From: DAOTVS01 sp034436375
Lineage (GTDB): Bacteria; Chloroflexota; Anaerolineae; SpSt-313
Length of the DNA: 26,114 nt
Assembly (NCBI GenBank): GCA_034436375.1
Contig: DAOTVS010000209.1
Span: 1 to 26,114, forward strand
Reading direction: 5' to 3'
Within the stretch, counting starts at the first letter, position 1, and each line of letters starts with the position of its first letter. Shown here piece after piece: positions 1 to 6,976 of the stretch. The notes beneath the pieces are model-generated. The model searched no databases. It had not been told where the DNA came from and saw only the letters and a program-made list of their open reading frames with translations. A program made the position numbers and the translations under genes.

Positions 1-1322
1 ATCGTACAGGAAGGCGCAACCGTGAGACAGCTGCACCCCTGTACCGTCTACGGCAGGCAATCAGCCGCTTGTGGCTGGCATTCCCGCCCAACGGACTGCC
101 TTTGTTAAATACGGGATAAACCATGACCCGCCCAATACCCCCTCCCGGGTCAGAGCCGGGCAGGCGCACAGCACCTTTGCCGGCTGTTACCGGGAGCCGG
201 CTGGATCAAGTACGGTTGCAGTACAAAGCCCGGCGGCTTCAGCCCCGGGCGGCCTACGGAGCACGAAAAAGGGCCCCAAGTAGCCTTTCGACACCACCGG
301 CGTTTCCACTGGCCTACTGCCGATCCTCTTGTGAGGATGAGACACCTTGGGTTGGCTCACCGGATCACCGGCTTTCACCGGCATCTGATCCGGCTTGTGG
401 GCTTCCAGGATCAACCTTTACACCCACTTACGGCCGTTGCCTCTATGATAAATAGAGGACGCCGCTGGCCAACTTACGGTTACCTTCGACCAGTTTCCCC
501 GCCGATGGCTCTTATGGCTTCTTGGGGCCCCTTTTCGAGGGTCCCAAGTAACCTTACGCCACTGCAGTGTTTCCATGGGCCTACTGTCTGTCTCTTGCGA
601 GAAGAAACCCTCGGTTGGCTCACCAGGCGTCCAGTTTTCACTTGCGCCTGGCCTGTGGACCTCCAGGCTCATCACCTTTCTTTCCACTGACGGCCGTCAC
701 CTCCGTTGCCAGAGGACGCCGCTGGCCAACTTACGGCCCTTTTCGGCCCGTTTCCCTCACTGCAGCGCCTGGGGCTGCTCGGGACCCTCTACTCGAGGTC
801 CAGGTAACCTTTCGAGACATCCAGCGTTTCCACGAGCTTACTGCCTATCCTCTTGCGAGGATAGAGCACCTTGGGCTGGCTCACCAGAGGTCTCGGCTTT
901 CGCCGAGGCTTGGCTTGCGGGCATCCAGGCTCATCACCTTTCGTCCCGCTGACGGTCGTTGTCTCTGTTTCCAGAGAACGCCGCTCGCCAGCTTACGGCA
1001 TCCTTCAGCTCGTTTCCCTCGCTGGTAGCTCTTATGGCCCCTTGGGCCCCTTCTTTGTAAGGGTCCCAAGTAACCTTTCGACACTTCCGGCGTTTCCGCT
1101 GGCCTACTGCTTATCCCCTTATCGGGGACAAGACACCTTGGGCTGGCTCACCAGAGGTCTCGGCTTTCGCCGAGGCTTGGCTTGTGGGCTTCTAAGCTCT
1201 CGCCTTTAGACCCACTTACGGGCGTTGTCCCTGTCGCCAGAGACAACGTCGCTGGCCAACTGACGGTTGTTTTCAGCCAGGTTCCCCGCCGGAAGCTCTT
1301 AGTGCTCCTCAGGACCCTTACT
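1..1322 (-). ncRNA. Large structured RNA made of tandem ~264-nt modules, unrecognised family, 3' end outside window
   Basis: Read leftward, this stretch is a chain of hairpins with no credible protein frame. Three hairpins recur in the modules and vary by compensating changes. The first (plus coordinates 1224-1247, 962-977, 700-715, 440-458) has stems GUUGUCUCUG/CAGGGACAAC, UCUCUG/CAGAGA, CCUCUG/CGGAGG and CCUCUAU/AUAGAGG; the first three have loops GCGA, GAAA and GCAA. The second (1159-1174, 892-907, 368-381) has GAAA loops. The third (1115-1127, 846-863, 591-602, 323-338) has GCAA-like loops in three modules. G-U pairs and GNRA loops make sense only on the minus strand. Region 1-258 is diverged but still hairpin-rich, for example 72-87 (CAGCC/GGCUG). 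A promoter at 1329-1357 would start the RNA near 1322. I cannot match it to RNase P RNA, tmRNA, a group I or II intron, OLE, GOLLD or ROOL from memory. The RNA nature is inferred from covariation seen by eye. Confidence 0.75.
259..1304 (-). repeat. Tandem array of four diverged ~264-bp modules
   Basis: Leftward module starts can be set on a recurring AUAAGAGC-like element. The modules run about 1304-1038, 1037-775, 774-517 and 516-259, giving periods of 267, 263 and 258 nt. The shared word GGCTCAC on the plus strand falls at 354, 617, 878 and 1145. Shared minus-strand words include GUAAGUUGGCCAGCG, GGUGAGCCA, CAGUAGGCC and CGAAAGGUUAC. The modules are clearly diverged, so this is an old duplication or one maintained by structure. 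The third module replaces the second hairpin by a longer stem (CCAGGCG/CGCCTGG). Confidence 0.85.
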
Positions 1323-1328
1323 GCCGCC

Positions 1329-1357
1329 AGTATACCATGCGGGAGGGGCCGCGTCAA
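1329..1357 (-). promoter_or_regulatory. Sigma70-type promoter for the structured RNA array
   Basis: On the minus strand there is TTGACG (1357-1352), a 17-nt spacer and TATACT (1334-1329), preceded by TGG. This predicts a start near 1322, only about 18 nt before the first repeat module. The inverted pair GGACCCTT (1312-1319) and AAGGGTCC (1356-1363) flanks the promoter. The copy at 1312-1319 resembles the module end-stem, so it may be repeat-derived rather than an operator. Confidence 0.7.
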
Positions 1358-1458
1358 GGGTCCGCCAGCCAGGCGTAGGGGCGCCGCAGGCGGGGCACAA
1401 CTGGTTGGGGGCAGGCTTCCCTTCCAGGCATGTACGTTGTGGTCCCAAACCCCAGGGG

Positions 1459-1492
1459 CAGATTTAAGGTGACAGCGCCCCAGATTTAAGGT
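1459..1492. repeat. Two direct copies of a 12-mer, 22 bp apart
   Basis: CAGATTTAAGGT occurs at 1459-1470 and 1481-1492. The 22-bp period is about two helical turns, so a protein could bind both on one face. The pair lies between the leftward RNA promoter and the rightward ftsK-like promoter. It could also be the end of an old insertion; no partner copy is seen elsewhere in the window. The rest of 1358-1647 shows no gene. Confidence 0.5.
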
Positions 1493-1647
1493 CCACTGCG
1501 CGCGTGACATTCCGCCGCCCAAGGTCCGGAGCCGCAACGGATACTTTTTGCGTTCACGACAACCTCTTCCGAGAGCGGCTTCCCAGCCCGCCGAAGTCTG
1601 CCTCCCCGATAACCCTGCCTCTGCGCGAAAGAGTGTCTCATAGAGGA

Positions 1648-1676
1648 TTGACTAGAACAGATGTTCATGCTATAAT
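1648..1676 (+). promoter_or_regulatory. Consensus sigma70 promoter of the ftsK-like gene
   Basis: TTGACT (1648-1653), a 17-nt spacer and TATAAT (1671-1676) give a near-perfect promoter with a start near 1683, 25 nt before the ATG at 1708. The spacer is occupied by a LexA-like palindrome, so the promoter should be strong but repressed. Confidence 0.85.
1655..1666. promoter_or_regulatory. LexA-like operator in the promoter spacer
   Basis: GAACAGATGTTC fits the GAAC-N4-GTTC box bound by LexA in Bacillus and other gram-positive-type bacteria, and it sits between the -35 and -10. A second, related half-palindrome ACATCCGTTCT (1683-1693) forms an inverted pair with AGAACAGATGT (1654-1664), with one mismatch. 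A different dimeric repressor covering the -10 is therefore also possible. Confidence 0.6.
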
Positions 1677-1707
1677 ACTAGCACATCCGTTCTATTCGGA
1701 GGGCCTT

Positions 1708-2826
1708 ATGAGACAGCTCAACCTGGACTTGCAGGCCAACCGCATCGAAGCCGTGCTGGCCACCCACCGGGCGCCGGCGCGCGTCTTGGGCGGGGTCGTT
1801 ACCCCCCGCATGGTCCGTTTCCACCTGCAGCCCTCACCCGGCGTGCGTGTGCGCCGCCTTGTGGGGCTCGCCGAAGAGTTGGCGCTCGCCCTCGACGTCC
1901 CCGGCTGCCGCATCGCCCGCGACAATGGCGCCCTTGCGGTCGAGGTTCCACGGCCTGACCCGGCCCCCGTCTCGCTCCTGCCCCTCTGCGCCCGTCTGGC
2001 GCGCATCCCACCCTGTGCCGCGCTGATCGGTCTCGACGAGCAGGGCACGCCTCTGCTGCTTTCACTGCCGAGCCCCGATGTGGCCCACGTCCTCATCTCT
2101 GGCTCCACCGGCTCCGGCAAGACGGTGCTCCTGCGCGCCCTCATCGCTTCGCTGGCCATGCACAATCACCTGGGCGAGGTGCAACTCATCCTCGTGGACC
2201 CCAAGGGCCGCGCCTTTGGCCCATTGGCGCGCCTGCCGCACCTCCTCTGCCCGCCTGTCAGCGATGGCCCCGAGATTGCCCACCGCCTGGATTGGCTGGT
2301 GGCCGAGATGGAGCGGCGAGACCGCGAGCGCATCACGGCGCCACACCTGGTGCTGGCCATCGATGAGCTGGCTGAGGTGGCCGCCGTCGGAGGGGGTGGC
2401 GCCATCGAGGCTTTGACCCGGCTTACCCAGCGCGGGCGCGAGGCGGGGATCCACGTGGTGGCGGCCACGCAAAAGCCAGCGGCGGCCCTGCTGGGCCCTC
2501 TGATGAAGGCCAACTTTCCCGTGCGCCTGGTGGGCAGCGTGACCTCGGCCGACGATGCGCGCGTGGCCACGGGCCTGGCGGGAAGCGGCGCCGAGAGACT
2601 GCTGGGGCGGGGCGACTTTTTGCTGGTGGTACGGGGGCAGTCCTGCCGCTTCCAGGCCGCCCTGGCCAGCGATGCCGAGCTGCGCGCCCTGGCCGAGCAA
2701 CTGCACAGCGGCGGCAGGCATTCGCGCCGCTGGGCCCTGCCCGCCCCGAGTGAGCCTCCTCCCGGGCGCCTTTTGGATGTGGTTCTGCGCCCGCGCCCGG
2801 GAGGGACTGGGGTGAGGTCTACGTAG
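1708..2826 (+). CDS. Stand-alone FtsK/SpoIIIE-type DNA translocase ATPase
   Basis: This 372-residue protein carries the FtsK/SpoIIIE motor core. It has Walker A GSTGSGKT (residues 132-139), the family-typical LVDPKGR segment about 30 residues later, Walker B LVLAIDE (about 214-220), and a later stretch with RLTQRGREAGIHVVAATQKP. It lacks the four membrane helices of cell-division FtsK and shows no clear C-terminal gamma (DNA-reading) domain, so it is far shorter than FtsK (700 or more residues). Family knowledge suggests a soluble hexameric DNA pump, as found on plasmids, conjugative elements and some chromosomes. The ATG at 1708 is chosen because CGGAGGG (1697-1703) precedes it and the promoter lies just upstream; the open frame before it is not coding. 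Its LexA-like promoter box suggests DNA-damage control. The substrate is unknown. Confidence 0.85.
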   Translation: MRQLNLDLQANRIEAVLATHRAPARVLGGVVTPRMVRFHLQPSPGVRVRRLVGLAEELALALDVPGCRIARDNGALAVEVPRPDPAPVSLLPLCARLARIPPCAALIGLDEQGTPLLLSLPSPDVAHVLISGSTGSGKTVLLRALIASLAMHNHLGEVQLILVDPKGRAFGPLARLPHLLCPPVSDGPEIAHRLDWLVAEMERRDRERITAPHLVLAIDELAEVAAVGGGGAIEALTRLTQRGREAGIHVVAATQKPAAALLGPLMKANFPVRLVGSVTSADDARVATGLAGSGAERLLGRGDFLLVVRGQSCRFQAALASDAELRALAEQLHSGGRHSRRWALPAPSEPPPGRLLDVVLRPRPGGTGVRST

Positions 2827-2874
2827 CCGACAGGGCACGATTCACGAGCATCCATAAGGGGGAGCGAACGAGCG

Positions 2875-3114
2875 ATGAGCCTGGACGTTTGGTTCAGCGA
2901 GGATATCAAGTACATCCTGATGGCTGCGGAGCGCGCGGGCTCGGCGTCACTGGCGCAGGCCGCCGAGTGCGCCACAGACTCGCAGTTGCTGCGCGCCTAT
3001 CAGCGCGGCTACAGGGCGGCCCTGAGCACCGTGGCCCTGGCCTGTGGCCTCTTGCCCGAAGAGGGTGAGCGCGCAGGTTCCACTCTTCGAGGTCGTGAGG
3101 AGGGTTGGCCATGA
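2875..3114 (+). CDS. Small hypothetical protein downstream of the ftsK-like gene
   Basis: This 79-residue protein belongs to no family I recognise. It starts 48 nt after the translocase, with AAGGGGGAG upstream of the ATG. Its last codons overlap the next gene as ATGA, so the two are translationally coupled. The N-terminal half looks helical and includes an Ala-rich stretch. There are no membrane segments or cysteine motifs. The placement suggests one transcript with the translocase gene and perhaps a shared role. Only the reading frame and coupling are supported. Confidence 0.6.
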   Translation: MSLDVWFSEDIKYILMAAERAGSASLAQAAECATDSQLLRAYQRGYRAALSTVALACGLLPEEGERAGSTLRGREEGWP

Positions 3115-3467
3115 GCGTCAAACGCCTGACCGCCAGCCTGCTTTTGACTGGCACGGCCGCCTTTGCCGTGGCGCTGGCGGTCGTCGTCGGCACGCGGATG
3201 AGCGCCGAGGCCATGGCAGTCGTCATTGGTGTGGTCTGCGGCGTCGGCTCCAGCATCCCCATGAGCGCCATCATTCTGCTGTTGACGCGGCGGCCGCGGC
3301 CCCGGAGCGAGGAGTCTGCTCCGCAAGCGCCGCGCCCGCCGGTCGTCGTGGTGACCCAGGCGCCACCGCCGCAGCCCGCAGCCGCGCCCTGGCCCGGCTA
3401 TGGCCCGGCCTACCCGGCAACGCCCATGCCTGCGCCGAGGGAGTTCCGCGTCATCGGCGAGGAGTGA
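3111..3467 (+). CDS. Small two-helix membrane protein with Pro-rich tail
   Basis: This 118-residue protein has two hydrophobic helices (about residues 5-28 and 34-58), a short Arg-rich loop and a Pro/Ala/Tyr-rich tail to the end. The start at ATG 3111 is preferred because GAGGAGGG stands just upstream and the ATG overlaps the stop of the previous gene. A TTG two codons earlier is less likely. The tail probably sits in the cytoplasm or at the envelope surface. It may anchor a partner of the FtsK-like motor, but that rests only on operon position. Its last 58 nt overlap the convergent gene on the other strand. Confidence 0.6.
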   Translation: MSVKRLTASLLLTGTAAFAVALAVVVGTRMSAEAMAVVIGVVCGVGSSIPMSAIILLLTRRPRPRSEESAPQAPRPPVVVVTQAPPPQPAAAPWPGYGPAYPATPMPAPREFRVIGEE

Positions 3468-4201
3468 AGCGTGAGGCGATACAGCCAAAAGGCGATGGCG
3501 ACTGTCACTGCCGCCCCGGCCGCCACCCAGGCCTCCACAGTCAGCGCATTGAGCACGCCGGTCTGCATGAGGATGACGCCAAGGTTGACGACGGTGTGCA
3601 GAGCCACCGCCAGGGCAAAGCAGCGCCCGGTGCAGCGGCTGGCATAGCCGTAGCCGGAAATGGCGCCCGAGCCGATGTGGAAGGGCACGGCGAAAAAGCG
3701 CTCGATAAAGCCGACAAGCGCAGGGGCTCCCCCGAGTTGCACAGAGCCCCACGTCCAACCGGCGGCAAAGATCGTGTTGAAAACCCAAAAGGCCTCATAG
3801 CCGCCCAGGCCCGCGCCGGCGGCGGCGCCTGCGGCCACACCGGCGCGCGCATCGTGCCGCTCGCCCAGCAGGCGCAGCGCGAGCACTGCGCCCAGCAGCT
3901 TGACGGCTTCTTGCACCAGACTGGCTGCCACCAGGCTGGGCAGCGAAACCAATAGCAGGAAGCGCTTGATCGCGTCTATGCCGATCAGGCTCAGCCAGAA
4001 TTGGTTGAGCAGCCCCTGCAGAGGCACCTGTACCCAGGCAATGGCGAAGGGAAAGAGCACGGCTGCCAGGGCCAACCCTGCCCACAGCGGCCAGTGGCGC
4101 AGTCGCCCGCGCGCCAGCAGATAGAGCCAGGGCAGGGCAAAGAGCGCCGCCAAGACGGCCGAGCGCCAGTCCGGAACCCCGACAAAGTAGAGTGGAGTCA
4201 T
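3410..4201 (-). CDS. YhfC-family (PrsW-like) integral membrane glutamic protease
   Basis: This polytopic membrane protein has 263 residues and about seven hydrophobic segments. Candidate catalytic elements are VQEAVKLL, GYEAF, FIERFFAVPFHIGSG and a late ALHTVVN. Glu- and His-containing helices of this kind are typical of YhfC/PrsW intramembrane proteases (PF10086-like). The start at 4201 removes a 35-residue leader that lies over the neighbouring gene. Only 4 nt separate it from the lipoprotein gene upstream, so the two form an operon. It could process a membrane protein or signal, with the lipoprotein as a possible partner. The family assignment is moderate and the substrate unknown. Confidence 0.65.
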   Translation of the reverse strand: MTPLYFVGVPDWRSAVLAALFALPWLYLLARGRLRHWPLWAGLALAAVLFPFAIAWVQVPLQGLLNQFWLSLIGIDAIKRFLLLVSLPSLVAASLVQEAVKLLGAVLALRLLGERHDARAGVAAGAAAGAGLGGYEAFWVFNTIFAAGWTWGSVQLGGAPALVGFIERFFAVPFHIGSGAISGYGYASRCTGRCFALAVALHTVVNLGVILMQTGVLNALTVEAWVAAGAAVTVAIAFWLYRLTLHSSPMTRNSLGAGMGVAG

Positions 4202-4205
4202 GATC

Positions 4206-4922
4206 TCACCCCTTGGCCAGCACGAGCTTGGAGCCCGCATTCTGGTACTGTACCAGGCGATGCGGCGCCGCCTGTTCATACCAGGCCGTCTGCTGGGTGC
4301 CGCCAAAGCTCAGCTCCACTTTCCACGCGTCGAACGTGCCTGCCGGAACGGTAACCGTCTCCGAGCCCAGGACGCGCACGGTGGTATTGATCTTGGTCGC
4401 ATTGGCGACAACCACGTTCACAAAGCTTGCCTGATAGCCCTCGGCCAGGGGCGCCGCGCGCAGGGTCATCAGGAGCTGGTCATTGTCCAGCAGGTTAGCT
4501 GGCACATCGACCGCTGCACTCTTGTTTTTGCCGTTCACCACTGCCATGATGGGCAGCCTGCCAGCGCCGGCCGGGTAGGTCGCCGAAACCGTCGCGTCGG
4601 TGCCCTGGGCCTTGATCGTCTTTTCGATGCTCAGGGGCCGGAGCGTCTGCGCGTCGATGTGGATCGTCGCCCCTTGATCGACCGAGCTCAGCGCGTCGTG
4701 GGTCGAGAGCACCCAGGCGCCACCATCACTCTTAAAGGCAAAGGTCGAAGTGCCGACGGAGCTGCCATTCTTGTCCAGCACATTGTACACCGCCTGCTCG
4801 CCGTCCTGCCAGGGCGCCGCGCCCAGGGTCAGGGCAGGCGCATTGCTACCGCCGGCGGCCCCACAGGCAGCCAACGACCACGCAACCAGCAGCAGTGAAA
4901 GGGCGAGAGTCGCTCGCTTCAT
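4206..4922 (-). CDS. Secreted lipoprotein with beta-rich (DUF3108-like) domain
   Basis: This 238-residue protein starts at ATG 4922, which has a strong AAAGGAGG site. The signal peptide ends in the lipobox SLAAC with Cys20, so the mature protein should be lipid-anchored. The rest is a repeated beta-strand pattern with a GTFDAWKVEL segment followed by WYEQAAPHRLVQYQN, the layout of DUF3108/LolA-like domains. No catalytic motif is visible. It is the first gene of a two-gene operon with the membrane protease. A longer open frame continues upstream to 5342 but has no ribosome site and lacks coding character. Confidence 0.75.
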   Translation of the reverse strand: MKRATLALSLLLVAWSLAACGAAGGSNAPALTLGAAPWQDGEQAVYNVLDKNGSSVGTSTFAFKSDGGAWVLSTHDALSSVDQGATIHIDAQTLRPLSIEKTIKAQGTDATVSATYPAGAGRLPIMAVVNGKNKSAAVDVPANLLDNDQLLMTLRAAPLAEGYQASFVNVVVANATKINTTVRVLGSETVTVPAGTFDAWKVELSFGGTQQTAWYEQAAPHRLVQYQNAGSKLVLAKG

Positions 4923-5461
4923 AACAGTGCCTCCTTTCAAGAACGTGGCGCTAGAGGCAAGGTAGGATGCCTCGCTTGGGCGATGCTCGCCATGCCGTGA
5001 TGCCTGATTGTCCGCTCGGCACGACATGCTTGCGAGAGGCTCGCTGCTCAACGTTCTCTGCTTGGCACAGGGTTCCGGGAACCCTGGGGTACTGCCCATG
5101 ACGTCTGCGGACATCATCTGCAGTCCTACATGGCCTGCGGGCCATGCCCCACCGCACAGAAATTGAGCCACCCAGAAGGAGCGCTGGCGGCCCGCGCCGG
5201 CCCTGGCCGCCTGGCAGGCGACGCTCCGCCATAGAAGCCAAGGCTCTGAGCGCTGACAGGGTCCGATGGGCCTTGGGTTACTCAGCATGAGGCCAGGGTA
5301 GCGCGCACCCGCTCGCACGTGTGCTGTTTCAGGCGAGGGCACATCAACAGCTATACACTATACGTTCCCTTGCTCACGAGGTTCCGCTGATCCCGGCGCC
5401 CAAATCCCGCCTGCCTGGTGCGGGTAGGGGCCGGGTCTGAAACCTGCCCCTACGCACGGCC
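4923..5461. other. Intergenic region with several strong palindromes
   Basis: No gene is supported here. It holds a 19-bp palindrome at 5068-5086 (CAGGGTTCC, one base, GGAACCCTG) and a hairpin at 5129-5146 (CATGGCC/GGCCATG). A larger two-part hairpin lies at 5178-5227 (GGAGCG/CGCTCC enclosing GGCGGCC/GGCCGCC). A REP-like hairpin lies at 5424-5453. I could not identify a convincing promoter for the lipoprotein gene. Confidence 0.6.
5424..5453. repeat. REP-like hairpin after sdpI-like gene
   Basis: GTAGGGGC (5424-5431) pairs with GCCCCTAC (5446-5453), with a partly paired loop. It lies just beyond the 3' end of the leftward gene ending at 5462. It has no U-tract, so it is more likely a dispersed intergenic palindrome that stabilises the mRNA end than a classical terminator. 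Confidence 0.55.
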
Positions 5462-6145
5462 CTACTCCTCGCCGGGCAGGGTACCGGCCGGCGGTACCTT
5501 GGCCGGATCCTTGCGCCAAGCCAGGTAGGAGTAGGCACAGATGACGAGCGTCCCCAGGATGATGAGCCCGAGCATCGCCTTGGTCGCCCACACCGCATGC
5601 AGCAGGCCGACAGCGATCTGGGCGACCCCCATACCCATGAACACCCAGCCGCCGAAGCGGTGCGTCTTGACCCACGCCATCTTGCTGGAGAGGGTCCACG
5701 GCGTGCGGATGCCGACAAACCAGTTGGGGCGAAGCTTGCCCATCTGGTTGCCCAGGATGATAAACAGGCCACCGACGACCAATGGGATCACCGTATTAGT
5801 CGCCAGCGGAGAGCCGTGGATCTGGAGCTGCACGATGCCATAAATCACAGCCAGCAAGGTCGTCAGCAGCAGCCGGATCAGTGTGTAGCTGCCGGCAAAG
5901 GCGCGATAGTTCGCACGGCCCGGATCCCAGCGGGGCAGGGCGATCATCAGCACATAGAGGCCCAGGGCCAGGGCGGGCAGCAGCAACAGGCCCTCGACCT
6001 TGCCGCCATAGCGGTTCGCCTGGCCATTCAGGCCCCAATGCACGGGGATCCGTGCCGGCGCCGAGGACCACGAGAGCGCGGCCAGGATCCACATGCCCGC
6101 GATCAACAACCAGTGCACCCATTCGGTGCGCCAAGAGATCTTCAT
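5462..6145 (-). CDS. SdpI-family membrane protein with DUF1648 domain
   Basis: The protein has 227 residues and six hydrophobic helices. The first part is DUF1648-like, with the IPVHWGLNGQANRYGGK segment that is highly typical of the family. The second part is SdpI-like, with LRPNWFVGIRTPWTLSS and WVKTHRFGGW, both strongly conserved in SdpI/YhfL proteins. Bacillus SdpI is the immunity and signalling protein against the SdpC killing factor. Most homologues elsewhere have unknown roles. Its ATG overlaps the stop of the regulator upstream (ATGA), so it is coupled to it. No SdpC-like toxin gene is visible nearby. Confidence 0.85.
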   Translation of the reverse strand: MKISWRTEWVHWLLIAGMWILAALSWSSAPARIPVHWGLNGQANRYGGKVEGLLLLPALALGLYVLMIALPRWDPGRANYRAFAGSYTLIRLLLTTLLAVIYGIVQLQIHGSPLATNTVIPLVVGGLFIILGNQMGKLRPNWFVGIRTPWTLSSKMAWVKTHRFGGWVFMGMGVAQIAVGLLHAVWATKAMLGLIILGTLVICAYSYLAWRKDPAKVPPAGTLPGEE

Positions 6146-6432
6146 TCAAGCTGCTCCTTTCGCCTCCCATCGACCCCCAGGAGCTCCATGAGGCTGGTGA
6201 GGGCGTCCTCGAAAGCCGAGGCGTTCAAGCTGTAGACAATCGTGGTCCCCCGCCGCTCGGGCACGATCAGCCCGGCGTGCTTGAGGACGTTGAAATGGCC
6301 TGAAAGCGTGGAACGGGCCAGGGGGAAATGCTCGGCGAGCTCACCCGCCGTCATATCACCAGCGCGCAAGAGGCGCAGAATCTCCCGCCGTGTCGGATCG
6401 CTGAGCGCCTGGAACACCTCGCTGACGGCCAT
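6142..6432 (-). CDS. SdpR-like ArsR-family repressor
   Basis: This 96-residue winged-helix protein has the classic ArsR/SdpR pattern. It begins with VFQALSDPTRREILRLL, then has ELAEHFPLARSTLSGHFNVL as the recognition helix and a wing with ERRGTTIVYSLN. No metal-binding Cys motif is seen, as expected for SdpR-type autorepressors. The ATG at 6432 has AAGGAAGGGG upstream; the longer open frame reaches back across the promoter. It is the first gene of a two-gene operon with the SdpI-like protein. A dyad overlaps its own -10 and start site, which fits autorepression that SdpI would relieve, as described in Bacillus. Confidence 0.85.
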   Translation of the reverse strand: MAVSEVFQALSDPTRREILRLLRAGDMTAGELAEHFPLARSTLSGHFNVLKHAGLIVPERRGTTIVYSLNASAFEDALTSLMELLGVDGRRKEQLE

Positions 6433-6446
6433 ACCCCTTCCTTTCG

Positions 6447-6470
6447 TTATTTGGCGAATAAGCGAAATAA
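6447..6470. promoter_or_regulatory. Candidate SdpR-like operator
   Basis: TTATTTGGCG and AGCGAAATAA form an imperfect dyad with outer ATTT/AAAT and inner CG pairs. It covers the -10 region and predicted start of the sdpR-sdpI transcript, where an autorepressor would be expected to bind. Confidence 0.5.
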
Positions 6471-6495
6471 TAATGCCAATCCATTGGCCTGTCAA
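6467..6495 (-). promoter_or_regulatory. Promoter of the sdpR-sdpI operon
   Basis: On the minus strand there is a perfect TTGACA (6495-6490), a 17-nt spacer and TATTAT (6472-6467). The ATG at 6432 lies about 28 nt beyond the predicted start. Confidence 0.8.
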
Positions 6496-6523
6496 GAAGC
6501 CCTTCCAACCTGTTGCGCTTGTT

Positions 6524-6552
6524 TTGACAAATCTCAACTTAACGCATATAAT
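6524..6552 (+). promoter_or_regulatory. Perfect-consensus sigma70 promoter, target unclear
   Basis: TTGACA (6524-6529), a 17-nt spacer and TATAAT (6547-6552) match consensus at all twelve positions. It points rightward, back to back with the sdp promoter. The first credible start codon is more than 400 nt away at 6977. Confidence 0.8.
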
Positions 6553-6976
6553 GAATATGGAACCTCTGTTAGAGAGATTGGCTCATTCCTGCTACAATTC
6601 TCATTCTTCATCAAGTCACCCTGAGTCCGCCCCTCGCCATCGCTATCCCATAGAGTTCACAGCGAGCGGGCATGCCAATCGACTGGCAGAGGTTCCTCCT
6701 TTTCCCGAGGACGGCGCCGCTCCAGTCATCTTGCGCACAACTCGCCTGCCGGCGAATCCTATTCTTGTCGTGCTCCACCCACAATCCTCAGCAGGAGAAA
6801 AGACTCGTCTTGAGAGACACCGTCTCCCCACGGCTGTCGTTCACCCTCCGCCAGAAGCCAGGTAAGGGCTGACCCCTGATACCGCAACGATACCCCCTTC
6901 CACGCGTATTGTCAGTGCGCAAGGGCACTGTCCTTCCATACTGGCACACTTTGATCAACAGGAGGCCGTGGAGATT
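6553..6976 (+). other. Long untranslated leader or unidentified RNA
   Basis: This is about 420 nt downstream of a perfect promoter with no supported gene. A frame open from 6551 to 6865 begins inside the -10 box and is poorly coding. Small hairpins occur at 6742-6755 (TCGCC/GGCGA), near 6812-6828 (GAGAC/GTCTC) and at 6913-6930 (CAGTGC/GCACTG). None matches a riboswitch class I know. It may be the leader of the small membrane protein and asparaginase operon, or a separate small RNA. Confidence 0.4.

Noticed and set aside
1..1340. Array considered as CRISPR or as protein repeats
   Set aside because: Unit length of about 264 bp with no spacer pattern excludes CRISPR. Frames are short and broken, while base-pairing is conserved.
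2062..2838. 258-codon minus-strand open frame
   Set aside because: It is antisense to the FtsK-type motor, which has intact Walker motifs.
4200..4898. Long plus-strand open frame over the lipoprotein gene
   Set aside because: It is the antisense shadow of a gene with signal peptide, lipobox and strong ribosome site. It lacks a ribosome site and a family-like sequence.
5068..5086. GGTTCC/GGAACC palindrome considered as an SOS box
   Set aside because: It does not fit GAAC-N4-GTTC and is not placed in a promoter.
6551..6865. Frame starting at the promoter -10 (ATGAATATGG...)
   Set aside because: The start would lie upstream of the transcription start, and codon use is unlike coding sequence here.
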